This document shows, piece by piece, positions 9,961 through 19,327 of a DNA stretch of 26,728 nt. This DNA comes from Bremia lactucae. Its lineage: Eukaryota; Oomycota; Peronosporomycetes; Peronosporales; Peronosporaceae. Every line of letters begins with the position of its first letter. The first letter of the stretch is position 1. The position numbers and the translations under genes are program-made. The stretch covers positions 553,697 through 580,424 of the forward strand of contig NC_090625.1 of the NCBI RefSeq assembly GCF_004359215.1, in the 5' to 3' direction. A model generated the notes under the pieces. It was not told the origin of the DNA, did no database searches, and worked only from the letters and a program-made list of their open reading frames with translations.

Positions 9961-10660
9961 GAGAGATGAACTGTCATTACGGCTTAATTGCGTGAGTGCT
10001 TGTGTAAGTACGCCGCTAGCCCAAGGAACTTTCTAAGTCCCTTGTCATCGACTGGAACTGGCCAGTCAAGTGACTGCCTTGATTTTTTCGGGATCAGGGC
10101 GTACGCCGTGTTTTACGACGATGCACATAAGAAGTAATATGTTGCTTTCAACGAATATACACTTCGTGAGATTTACGTACAACTTATGCTTTCGCATAAG
10201 AATAAGAACCTAAAAAACGTGAGTTTTATGAACTTCCACGTCCGTCTTTCCGCCTATGGCCTGGCTCTGGACGAATACATCGTCAAAATAACTCGGTGCA
10301 AATTTTCGCGCCGGTCTCAACAGATTCGTTACGCATCGTTAAATGTTGCAGGGGTGTTACTAAGGCCCTGTGACATAACTAGCCATTTCCAAAGCATCTT
10401 ACTGGGAGTGCTTACTGCTGTGTACCGGATGTCCCGCTGCATAAGGATCTGATAAAATCCATCCATCAGATCCATAGTCAAAAAGATGGTGCTCTTAGAC
10501 AAACCATCTATGATTACGTCTTTTCTAGGTATCGGCGTCTGAGCCGGTACCGTTGCAGCATTCATTTTATCGAATGCGCGTGCACTATTCGCCACCCTCC
10601 TGTGACCTTTCGCACACAGAAGGTTGGAGAGCTATGTGGGGAGGTTGAGTCCTCACTTGG
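9961..10660 (-). pseudogene. Element A reverse transcriptase, decayed
   Basis: RT copies element RNA into DNA. The fingers and palm are present: FDKMNAATVPAQTPIPRKDV, then FLTMDLMDGFYQILMQ with the first catalytic Asp, and WLVMSQGLSNTPATF. The catalytic YFDD motif is intact at 10279-10290 within APSYFDDVFVQSQAIGG. The thumb follows, with the segment matching the start of element C at 10027-10067. A stop after ATFNDA (about 10329) and frame changes break the gene, so it is not active although the catalytic residues survive. Confidence 0.85.
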
Positions 10661-11690
10661 CCCGCTTTGTATCGATCGATAAAGATTTAATCGATCGCAA
10701 ATACTTGTTCACGAGACAGTGGCCACTGCTTTATGACACAGTACTTTAAGCCCGATTTGAGCTCGATCTAATGTCGAGTGCCTTTATCTTTAGGGAACTC
10801 GCATACAACTGCTTTAGGGAATATATCCCTGAATTCAACCAAATCCTTGTATAAAGGATTTATCGTAGATGACTCTCAAAATTGAGTTTATATCTCTTAA
10901 TCCGAGTCTTCACAAAGGACACTTTCGTCTATCAATGAAATGCTGAGAATCCGTTCGTTCTCTGCAAAATTTACCTCTGACCGAATATCGGTTCCGTATT
11001 CGTCCTCTGTGATGTGTACGCAGATCTGCTTGATTTTATCACTTTGTAGATCTCTCAAGAACCGTTTGGATTCTGGGGTGGTAATTGAGTTATCTCCGAA
11101 GTTAACTTCGGAGGCGCATACAGATCAAGATGATAAGCGCCTACACTTGATCCGTCATTAACCATGACATTGAATGTCTCGGTTTATTCCTGAGATTTAT
11201 CCACAGGCTGCCTAGAAATTAATCCCTCGGGATGCGGAAGTCTTGTCACTTCAGCATTAACTATTTGATAAGATTTCTTCTCAGGTACGTGGGGATGTAT
11301 TCCCTCAACGTCTTCCGAATGTAATTACGCTATCACAGTCGGGACCTCAACGGTCGCCTCTATTTTTGACCTATAGTCATCGTAATGTCCCTTTAAGACA
11401 ACCGGTATATTCCTTGAAAGTCGCCAGCGAGGCGTACATTCATGCCTCAATTCACTCGAATTATTCGAGTAGTGGACCTCCGGCGCTGCCTGTGCATTCG
11501 CACAATCCACCGGCAGCTGACTTCACAGGGTGATTAGTAATTACACTGTGATCTTGTGCAGTCGTCCTAACGACCATACAACGAGTGAGGCCATAGCTTC
11601 CACTTGTAGTACAACCACACGCTTAGGGACGCATCAAGACGTTCATCAGATGAACAAGTGGCAGGCATCTATCTTTGCGGATCGATGCTG
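10661..11690 (-). pseudogene. Element A pol linker between protease and RT
   Basis: Corresponds to 2531-3632 of element B by order and by many local matches (for example the AGATCTGCTTGA region and the GAGTGCCTTTATC region). Only short reading frames survive. No motif can be named apart from the degraded lead-in to RT. Confidence 0.5.
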
Positions 11691-11940
11691 CCAGGTGATT
11701 CTTGGCTCAAAACTTTCTGAGCCAGGGTAAACCTTAGGTGACATCAAATTTGTCGTCCAAATCAAGTACGATGAAACCACCATCGTACTGTAAATCTTTC
11801 AACGTGTATGCGCTTGTCGCTATACGCACCGTCAGTCTCGTTGGAGGGATGTCGCGCTCAACATATTTGAGCCTACGACCCTCTAGCTACTGGCGACGAA
11901 TAAAGTTATTCTTGTGCACTAGGGCTCTAAGTGACAAATC
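11691..11940 (-). pseudogene. Element A protease remnant
   Basis: Encodes GFIVLDLDDKFDVT followed by a Gly-Leu-Pro-Trp-Leu end, the second half of a gypsy retropepsin. At the active-site position the frame reads LVHKNNFIRR, so the D-x-G-A-S residues found in relatives are deleted. On its right the sequence breaks into LTR1 at about 11975. Confidence 0.65.
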
Positions 11941-11974
11941 ATTTGTTACTGTTAACTTCAAGGTGATGAGAGAT

Positions 11975-12316
11975 ACTTCGCACTGCCTCACGTCACTTCG
12001 CGTACACTAGTACGTGCAGAGGAAGACTTCCTTCAAAACACTTGCTTTAAAGTGGCTCAAAAGTAAATTGTATTTAATATAATTAAGTTCTTCTGTTTCT
12101 ATCTGTTTACATACTTATTCATTGTATACTGATACAAAACATGTAATAAAGTCTTATCTGTCTGGAGCAAGTAGACATATGGCCAATATCTACCAATGGA
12201 TAAGCTTTCCGAATATTACCATGAAAAGCAATGTTCTCCAAATATTCTCCACCTTTTAAATAATATATTAATTAACAACCTGTAAGTGTTAATTTTATGT
12301 AACGACCCCCCCCCGA
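11975..12316. repeat. LTR1, right copy of element A, truncated
   Basis: Matches LTR1 at 5757-6176 in the same orientation from ACTTCGCACTGC onward, including ACACTAGTACGTGCAGAGGAAGACTTC-type sequence, the GGATAAGCTTTCCGAATATTAC block and the AT-rich end. The first ~25 bases of the LTR are missing, as is the GTTACA end, which has decayed into a run of C (12305-12314). Confidence 0.75.
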
Positions 12317-12369
12317 AATGTAATTATTCACTTATATAGCTATCCTATCGGTTACCTTTTACATCACCA

Positions 12370-13200
12370 TTTCTCAATCACATGGTATAGATGAGAAAAT
12401 AGCAAGCTAAATACTCATCTAAATAGCCAGAAATAGTTTGATCAATTTTTCAGATTTTCTTGTAATACTAAAATTTGAAATTACTGTACCATTTTTTAAT
12501 TGGTTACCAATAGACGATCGATTAAATTGTAAAAGTATTTTAAGAACCCTGCCGGTCCTGTGATCGTCACGTCTTTTTAATTAAGTCGCGGTCCTGCCAC
12601 TGCCGATCCGGGAATTCTCCTGTCCCATCTGCATGATCCAGGACATCCAACCTTTTTTATTTCACCAATTCTCAGTCACACGGTCTAGATGAGAGATTTG
12701 CTATATTTCTTCTCATCGGATCAGCCATTTTACCATCTAATATTTGATTAACAATTTCTCAATCCCACGGTCTTAATGATAATTATTGCTCATTTATTCA
12801 TCAGAAAGATTAGATGCGAAAATAGATAGCTATTTAAACGACACGGTCTAGATAGCTATTTTCAAGTCACACAGTCTAGCTGAGAAAATAGATAGCTCTT
12901 TTCTAATCCAGACCGTGCGATTGTGAAATGCAGATATGATAGTAGATAATAAGATAGCATTTTATGGAACGGGGTGTCCCTATTTTCTCATGTAGTGATG
13001 AGATAGCTATTGAGATGAGAGAATATATAGCAATGTTCTAATCTAGATCGTGTGATTGAGAAACGGTGGATAAAAAGTAGATGATGTTTAAACGATCTCG
13101 ATGCAAAAAAGCCACTTGTTCTCTCATCTAAATAGCTATCTTGAAATGGTGATATAAAATGTAGCTGATAAGATAATTAATCAGATGAGAATTTAGATAC
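12370..13200. repeat. Cluster of a short motif in both orientations
   Basis: A motif close to TTCTCAATCACACGGTCTAGATGAGA recurs as direct copies at about 12371-12403, 12669-12700, 12756-12780, 12840-12862 and 12861-12890, and as inverted copies at about 12901-12929 and 13036-13063. Related fragments with TAGCTATTT and CTCATCTAAATAGC fill the spacing to about 13200. It lies upstream of the GH3 gene and has no coding content. It may be remains of a small inverted-repeat transposon (MITE) family; regulatory function is unproven. Confidence 0.6.
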
Positions 13201-13648
13201 CTTATTCCTCATCTTGAGAGAAATAGTGAAATAGAAATAAAGGATCTTAGATGCCGGCAGCTATTTCGGGAATTTTTCGGTAACGATTTTTCGTTTTCAA
13301 TAATTGTAAAACAAGTCGACATTGTCGGCGGACAGTCGAATCGACGTTTCTTACCTGAAATGGCTCGTTTTGTACGGTTTAGTTTTGAAAAGGGTCGTCT
13401 GTTTGATCAAAGTATGAGATGAGAGATATTACTTAATAAATAGAGCGAGATCGTACGATATTTTGAAGCCACAATCTCTTCAATTTTACAACCAGCAGCT
13501 GGTTAAACAATGCCACACATTATCATTTACAAGAAATAGCTCTAAAGAGGCGATTAAGATAGTTTCACAAGTCAGTTCGAGAGGCGGTTAAGACACAGAT
13601 ATTCGACCCCTTTGTGTCATCGTTCATGTCTAATGGTGTGACGGACCT
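13201..13648 (+). promoter_or_regulatory. Presumed promoter and 5' leader of the GH3 gene
   Basis: Non-coding stretch between the repeat cluster and the GH3 start. AT-rich to about 13500, then more balanced. A TCTTCAATTTTACAACC segment at about 13477-13493 loosely resembles the oomycete initiator (TCATTY followed by CAWTTT-like), but the match is weak and no transcription start can be fixed from sequence alone. Confidence 0.25.
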
Positions 13649-16429
13649 TTGCAACCGATAGAAAAAGTCCTCTTCATCGAGTCCCGTTACAACATGACCG
13701 TAATCGTCGAATCGTGTTTCCCGCAGAGCACACGCAAGCGTCGTACGGTCGCTGATCTTCTTGCGTCTCGGCGCAGTCTCAATCAAAAACTCATTCTTCA
13801 ATTTGCTCCCTTCTCAACACGCATTTCTTGGATTGTAATAGCCTTTGTAGCAATGCTTTCGTATTTAGCTGCCGTGTCTTCTGCGGCAGCTCTTTTTTCG
13901 GGAGTTGTTGTTGGTGACCCGTTCGAAGCTCGAGCCCGTGCTATGGTCGACACCTTCACTCCCGCTCAACTCTTGGGCCAGATGTGTCAGCTCACACTCG
14001 GCACGGTCATGAATTCCACAACTCGGGAGCTCAACGAGACTTTAGTCCGTCAGTATGCCAAGCAGTACGTTGGGTCGTACTTTAACACGTACTGGGACCA
14101 AGGCATCAATGGTCGCTATGGCTACAATGCGTCGGAATTCCGGGCGCTTATTAATCGTATTCAAGAGATCACATTGGAAGAGACGAATGGCCATCCGATC
14201 ATCTTTGGCATTGATTCGGTTCATGGTGCCATTTATGTCGAAGGAGCCGTGATGATGCCCCAGCAAATCAACTATGGAGCCAGTTTTAATCCTGATTTAG
14301 TCTACAAAATTGGTCAAATTACTGCTCGCGACACAGAAGCGGCGGGAATTAGTTTAATTTTTGGACCCATTTTAGACATTTCCCACTCGAAATTATGGGC
14401 GCGAACGTATGAGACGTTTGGGGAAGACCCGCGTTTAGCCTCCGTCCTCGGTGCGGCAATTGTGCGTGGGATTCAGAGTTACAACCAATCATCCGCGTGT
14501 CTGAAGCACTTTATCGGGTACGCTAAGACATCTTCAGGACACGATCGGGACGATGTGACCATGGGCGACTTTGAGCTTCTCAATCGGTTTGTGCCGTCAT
14601 TTAAAGCGGCGATTGATGCCGGGGCTCTTAGTGTTATGGAGAGTTACAGTTCAATTAATGGTGAACCCGTGATTTCAAGCACAAAGATATTAACCGATCT
14701 TCTTCGGAACGACCTCGGTTTTAAAGGTATGGTCGTGTCAGACTACAATGAGGTCTACAATCTCTTTGACTATCACCGCGTCGTGCCTTCGCGTGAAAAA
14801 GCAAGCGAGGCGTCGTTGCTTCACACGTCGCTCGATATGAACATGGTGCCGTTAGACACGGACTTTATTCAACATGGACTCAAGATGCTCGAAACGTACC
14901 CCGAGAAAGAAGCTCGCTTGCGTGAATCTGTTGTACGAATCGTTACCCTCAAGCTCAAGACGGGATTGTACGAAAACCCATTGCCAGGAGCAGACTATGT
15001 GTCGTTGGTTGGGAATGAAAAGGACCGGGAGATTGCGTTGGAAATGGCCCGCGAGTCGATTGTTTTACTCATGAACAACGACAGTGCCCTTCCTTTAAAG
15101 AAGAAGGCATCCGTATTTTTAACGGGCCCTTCAGCGGATAATATCGGGTACCAATGCGGTGGCTGGTCCCTCGCGTGGCAAGGCTATTCTGGTAACGAGA
15201 TGTTCCCAAATGGTATCTCGGTACGTCAAGGGTTTGAAAAAGCGGGTGGTAACGACTCGTTTACGTACTTTAACGGGATGTTCATTAATGGAAGCGTCTC
15301 GGACAAAGATCTTGAAACGGCTGTAAAGCACGCGAGTGCGCACGAGTTTACGGTCGTGGTGATTGGGGAAACGCATTACACGGAGAAACCTGGGGATATT
15401 GATGATCTTGCGTTGCCAGCGGGGCAAGTGCGATACGTTGAAGCACTTGCGGCCACGGGCACGAAAGTAATTACCGTCTACTTTGGCGGACGTCCGCGCC
15501 TTCTTGGGTCCATTGTCGAGAACAGTGTGGCGGTGATTAATGGAATGTTACCGTGTGAGCTTGGCGGTCAAGCATTGGTTGAAATTCTTTACGGGGACGT
15601 CAACCCTAGTGGAAAACTACCAATCACGTACCCGAAAGACCCCGCGAACATTGCGATTCCATACAATCACCTGATCACGACGCGATGCGCGTCGGATAGC
15701 TGTGTTATGCAGTGGGACTTTGGTGCGGGATTAAGTTACACGCAGTGGAACTACTCGGCTGTCACGCTCGATCGTACAATCGTATCTGGTGCCGACGATA
15801 CCGTGACCGCGACGGTAACTGTCACGAATGTTGGTGACCGTACCGGGAAAGAGACGGTTATGCTGTTTTTAATCCAACCCATTCGCAAAATTTCCGTCCC
15901 AAATGTGAAAATGCTGAAAAAATTTGAAAAAATCGAATTAAATGCAGGGGAGTCGATGGATGTAACGTTTACCTTGTCAGAAGAAGACTGGGGGGTGTAC
16001 AAACCCCAGATTGGCAAAGGCTTGCACCGTATTGTTGAAGACACAAATTACGTGGTGGCAATTAAACCGGATACAGAGTGCAACGTCTACGGTGGTCCCC
16101 TTATTAACCCATTATGTGCCCAATTCAGGATCAATCTGAGCGGCACGCCCGCTGTTAGTGGTCCACAATCTGCCAAAAGTCCAGCTCCTATTGATATTAC
16201 CGGCCTTAATGGTCCAGCCCCTCTAGTCTTCACCAATGGTCCAGTCCCCAGCCATGGTGAAGATTCCTCTTCAATTACGGAGGAACGCATCGATACTAGT
16301 TCAGTCACAACCGAGGCTCCAGAACCTCGTAACGAGTCGGCTATTAGCGACGATGTGGATCTGGACCACCTCCCAATCCCGAATGGCGAGGTCGAAACTT
16401 TGGAATATGATACGGATTATTTGAAATAA
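13649..16429 (+). CDS. GH3 family beta-glucosidase-like protein, membrane-anchored or secreted
   Basis: 926 codons, no intron. GH3 enzymes release terminal glucose from beta-glucans and beta-glucosides. The N-terminal barrel (about 90-440) has LIFGPILDISHSKLW (236-250), TFGEDPRL (256-263), KHFIGY (286-291) and the nucleophile motif VVSDYNE with D365. The second alpha/beta domain (about 465-670) has VIGETHYTE (571-579), the loop that holds the acid/base Glu in plant-type members, and PSGKLPITYPKD (653-664). FGAGLSYT (691-698) leads into the fibronectin III-like domain (about 712-815). A Pro/Ser/Thr/acidic tail (830-926) is extra. A hydrophobic segment at 59-82 follows 58 residues with RKRR: a type II signal anchor from M1, or a cleaved signal if M69 is the true start. 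The two enzyme domains look complete. Exact substrate not readable. Confidence 0.92.
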   Translation: MQPIEKVLFIESRYNMTVIVESCFPQSTRKRRTVADLLASRRSLNQKLILQFAPFSTRISWIVIAFVAMLSYLAAVSSAAALFSGVVVGDPFEARARAMVDTFTPAQLLGQMCQLTLGTVMNSTTRELNETLVRQYAKQYVGSYFNTYWDQGINGRYGYNASEFRALINRIQEITLEETNGHPIIFGIDSVHGAIYVEGAVMMPQQINYGASFNPDLVYKIGQITARDTEAAGISLIFGPILDISHSKLWARTYETFGEDPRLASVLGAAIVRGIQSYNQSSACLKHFIGYAKTSSGHDRDDVTMGDFELLNRFVPSFKAAIDAGALSVMESYSSINGEPVISSTKILTDLLRNDLGFKGMVVSDYNEVYNLFDYHRVVPSREKASEASLLHTSLDMNMVPLDTDFIQHGLKMLETYPEKEARLRESVVRIVTLKLKTGLYENPLPGADYVSLVGNEKDREIALEMARESIVLLMNNDSALPLKKKASVFLTGPSADNIGYQCGGWSLAWQGYSGNEMFPNGISVRQGFEKAGGNDSFTYFNGMFINGSVSDKDLETAVKHASAHEFTVVVIGETHYTEKPGDIDDLALPAGQVRYVEALAATGTKVITVYFGGRPRLLGSIVENSVAVINGMLPCELGGQALVEILYGDVNPSGKLPITYPKDPANIAIPYNHLITTRCASDSCVMQWDFGAGLSYTQWNYSAVTLDRTIVSGADDTVTATVTVTNVGDRTGKETVMLFLIQPIRKISVPNVKMLKKFEKIELNAGESMDVTFTLSEEDWGVYKPQIGKGLHRIVEDTNYVVAIKPDTECNVYGGPLINPLCAQFRINLSGTPAVSGPQSAKSPAPIDITGLNGPAPLVFTNGPVPSHGEDSSSITEERIDTSSVTTEAPEPRNESAISDDVDLDHLPIPNGEVETLEYDTDYLK

Positions 16430-16764
16430 CGCATTGAATTTGATTTGATTGAGTCAGTTGTAAATTTCTTAGAATTTCGATGAAGTACCTATAAGCCGAG
16501 TAATAAAGAAGGGAGCCGGTTACGCCACACACCCCTTTTGGTCCCTCCCCGTCTGTCTTGAATAAAAATGTAATTTAAAATATTTTCAATGCATACAAAA
16601 ATCAACAGTTATTCCTTTAGAATCGTCTTTAGATCGCCCTTTTGGCCTTTGGTACATCACATCCCCTTAATTAAATTAGGGCACTGCAATATTTACACAC
16701 CCTAATTACCTACATGAGAGTAGTGACTGCACATCAGAAACCGTGTTTTGGTTTGGCGATGTTA
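15988..16764. repeat. 777-bp duplication, copy 1 (GH3 3' end and flank)
   Basis: Starts at CTGGGGGGTGTAC within GH3 codons 780/781 and ends at GGCGATGTTA, directly against the first base of LTR2 at 16765. Line-by-line comparison with 18551-19327 shows no difference. It spans codons 781-926, the stop, the poly(A) signals and about 200 bases beyond. Confidence 0.97.
16502..16566 (+). terminator. Polyadenylation signals of the GH3 gene
   Basis: Two AATAAA hexamers lie 73 and 132 bases after the stop codon, at 16502-16507 and 16561-16566, the second in an A/T-rich context. They are the likely 3' end signals. The same pair recurs in the duplicated copy at 19065-19070 and 19124-19129. Confidence 0.5.
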
Positions 16765-17319
16765 TGTGGGCGGGCACGTCATAATGCGGCCTCGCTCTTC
16801 TTAGACACACACCCTAGCACAGCGAGGAAGCGGTTAAACCTGCTTCTCTTGCGTGCAGTGAGGTAGTTGTGGTGGGCGCGCAAGCGACCTCACCCAACAC
16901 ACTAAGAACTCTGGTAAAGTGTCGTCACGGGAGCGGTAATCCGTCTCCTCGTGCGCACTTACCAAGTAGGTAGTAATTTTCAGACTGATTTATATTTAAT
17001 AGAATTAAATACAAATACCTATTTTTACCAATTAAAATGATATCTCTATCGATATCATTTAATATGTATTGCGAGCGTATCTTTATAGATACCTCGCGTA
17101 ACGGATGACGCTAGCCGTCATCACGGATGATGCTGGGCGTCATCCCTCCTAAAGGGAATGCACCCATGTGCATCACATCCATAAGGGTTGGTCACAAATG
17201 TGCACCACACCCGAGCGTTGGGTCTAATTACTATTATTTAGTAATTGATTATCCCCTTAAGTACACATAATGTACCTAACGGGGACTGTGTAACATTAGG
17301 GCAACTTTAGCCCGTTACA
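16765..17319. repeat. LTR2 copy 1, 555 bp
   Basis: Begins TGTGGGCGGGCACGTCATAATG and ends GCCCGTTACA. It is homologous end to end with 23709-24263 and has the same length of 555 bases. It carries self-complementary blocks such as GATGACG-CTAGC-CGTCATC (17104-17122). No 5-bp target duplication was found: TGTTA on the left, CATCC on the right. The right flank passes directly into an inverted LTR1 fragment, so it is not a clean solo LTR. Confidence 0.85.
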
Positions 17320-17321
17320 CA

Positions 17322-17403
17322 TCCTCTGCACGTACCAGTGTACTAGAAGTGACGTGAGGCAACACTCGCACTGAAGCAGTGCGTATTGGACTTGTTCTGA
17401 AGC
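17322..17403 (-). repeat. Inverted LTR1 fragment
   Basis: The reverse complement reads as the start of LTR1 (AAGTCCAATACGCACTGC, CACGTCACTTCTAGTACAC, GTACGTGCAGAGGA). It faces the LTR1 copy that starts at 17404, making an imperfect inverted repeat with 17430-17510. Confidence 0.75.
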
Positions 17404-17873
17404 TGTAATGGGGCACTACGACTTGTACTGTTTCAGCACAAGTCCACTTCACGCTGCTTCATTTGTGAGTGGTGCCTTACGTTAGGAGACGTACACTAGT
17501 ACGTGCAGAGGAAGACTTCTCTTTAAGGTAACTAGCTTAAAGAGGGTAAAATGAAAACTGTATTAATATAATTAAGTGTCTCTTTTTCTATCTTTGTAAA
17601 TGCTAACTTAATTATAATCTAATACTAAACATGTAATAGAATTCTTATCTCTATCTTATCTGAAACTCTCTCTTATATTACTCCTACAGCTGATTAGTCT
17701 GCGGAATAAATAGGACAAATTTTTTCCTTATTAATTCTAACACCTATTTATGGATAAGAATTCTGAATATTACTTTATAAAGTAATATTCCGCAAGTATT
17801 AATTACCTTTTAGATAATATATTAATTAACAACCTTTAAGTGTTAATTTCATGTAACTATACACCCCGTTACA
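17404..17873. repeat. LTR1 copy, about 470 bp
   Basis: Starts TGTAATGGGGCAC and ends CCCCGTTACA, with the same internal landmarks as 5757-6176 (ACACTAGTACGTGCAGAGGAAGAC, GGATAAG...GAATATTAC, TTAATTAACAACCTTTAAG). On the right, read on the minus strand, lies a purine-rich GAAAGAAGGGAACA (about 17880-17893) that may be a polypurine tract. No internal region of a gypsy element follows. Confidence 0.8.
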
Positions 17874-18196
17874 ATAGAAATGTTCCCTTCTTTCACAGAT
17901 CAATGTGCAAGCCTTACGAAGGCACTTGACGCCGTAAAGTTCAAAGGGGAACTGAACGTTATTTAATAATTCAAAGCTAAAAACTTACCCTAGCTAAATT
18001 AAAATAGATTTCGGCCCCCAGATTTATATCTGGCGCGCCACACATATGTTACCCATAATAAATGATAACATATTTTAAATAGAACAGAAGAGAATTTACC
18101 CACAAAGTAAATGTACAACGACGGTTCATTAACCGAAATGTGCCCATTTCATTGTCGGCAAACACTTGATTAAAGGTAATATTTTTTCATAATTAG

Positions 18197-18547
18197 ATGT
18201 GTGGCATGCTCAGTTTTCTAATGCAACCCTCGCAGACAAAGAGCCGTTTAATTGCTCAGCGTATAAGAAGAAAGTATTCGTGTGAAGATGCCATATCTCT
18301 TCAGTTTACATCCGTTGTAGCAGCTGTTCGACAGCCCCCACGATGTAGTTTTTCTAAAAAATCGTTTGACAAGCAAGATAAACAAGCCAGTTTGAAAGGC
18401 GATCAAGATCCAAATTTAATACCTTTAAGCCAGCCTGCATGTCTGATCTGTGACATGGTTGATAATACCATTGCGACCGAACGTCCTCTAGATGGATTCC
18501 AGTACCAAGACAATCACAATCGCACAGACAAACGTCTCATCTGGTAG
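18197..18547 (+). CDS. Hypothetical protein, possibly a gene fragment
   Basis: 116 codons from ATG to TAG, ending three bases before the second copy of the 777-bp duplication. The product is basic in the first third (RRKYS region), polar in the middle (FDKQDKQASLKGDQDPN) and has a CLIC cysteine pair near the end. There is no signal peptide and no family I recognise. It may be a chance open frame, or the 5' exon of a gene cut when the duplicated segment arrived. The 320 bases before it (17874-18196) are AT-rich, with nothing identifiable. Confidence 0.25.
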   Translation: MCGMLSFLMQPSQTKSRLIAQRIRRKYSCEDAISLQFTSVVAAVRQPPRCSFSKKSFDKQDKQASLKGDQDPNLIPLSQPACLICDMVDNTIATERPLDGFQYQDNHNRTDKRLIW

Positions 18548-18992
18548 CATCTGGGGGGTGTACAAACCCCAGATTGGCAAAGGCTTGCACCGTATTGTTG
18601 AAGACACAAATTACGTGGTGGCAATTAAACCGGATACAGAGTGCAACGTCTACGGTGGTCCCCTTATTAACCCATTATGTGCCCAATTCAGGATCAATCT
18701 GAGCGGCACGCCCGCTGTTAGTGGTCCACAATCTGCCAAAAGTCCAGCTCCTATTGATATTACCGGCCTTAATGGTCCAGCCCCTCTAGTCTTCACCAAT
18801 GGTCCAGTCCCCAGCCATGGTGAAGATTCCTCTTCAATTACGGAGGAACGCATCGATACTAGTTCAGTCACAACCGAGGCTCCAGAACCTCGTAACGAGT
18901 CGGCTATTAGCGACGATGTGGATCTGGACCACCTCCCAATCCCGAATGGCGAGGTCGAAACTTTGGAATATGATACGGATTATTTGAAATAA
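18492..18992 (+). pseudogene. Truncated GH3 C-terminus fused to 20 new codons
   Basis: 166 codons. The first 20 (MDSSTKTITIAQTNVSSGSI) are unrelated to GH3 and overlap the previous frame; from W21 on the protein equals residues 781-926 of the GH3 gene. It holds only the end of the fibronectin III-like domain and the Pro/Ser/acidic tail, so it lacks both catalytic domains. The GH3 reading frame is kept across the breakpoint. No promoter is visible. It is most likely a non-functional fragment. Confidence 0.75.
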
Positions 18993-19327
18993 CGCATTGA
19001 ATTTGATTTGATTGAGTCAGTTGTAAATTTCTTAGAATTTCGATGAAGTACCTATAAGCCGAGTAATAAAGAAGGGAGCCGGTTACGCCACACACCCCTT
19101 TTGGTCCCTCCCCGTCTGTCTTGAATAAAAATGTAATTTAAAATATTTTCAATGCATACAAAAATCAACAGTTATTCCTTTAGAATCGTCTTTAGATCGC
19201 CCTTTTGGCCTTTGGTACATCACATCCCCTTAATTAAATTAGGGCACTGCAATATTTACACACCCTAATTACCTACATGAGAGTAGTGACTGCACATCAG
19301 AAACCGTGTTTTGGTTTGGCGATGTTA
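18551..19327. repeat. 777-bp duplication, copy 2
   Basis: No difference from 15988-16764 was found. The left junction is TAGCAT|CTGGGG, the right junction GATGTTA|AACGTACAG. Unlike copy 1 there is no LTR after it, so copy 2 shows what looks like the uninterrupted downstream sequence. Confidence 0.97.

Larger units (their letters stand above)
6177..11974 (-). mobile_element. Gypsy element A, internal region, minus strand, gag deleted
   Basis: Ty3/gypsy relic with pol on the minus strand (protease remnant, RT, RNase H, integrase in that order right to left). After integrase there is about 1.8 kb in which the coding signal is on the plus strand (6214-7976), ending at a polypurine tract and LTR1. 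On the right the sequence jumps from the protease region straight into a truncated LTR1 at about 11975, so gag and the start of the LTR (in plus-strand terms) are deleted compared with element B. Confidence 0.85.

Noticed and set aside
12305..12314. Run of about ten C bases
   Set aside because: It coincides with the decayed LTR1 end (ACACCCCG in other copies) and could be slippage or a sequencing error.
18197..18547. Frame with CLIC cysteine pair as a zinc-ribbon protein
   Set aside because: Only one cysteine pair is convincing and no second pair follows; kept only as a low-confidence hypothetical.
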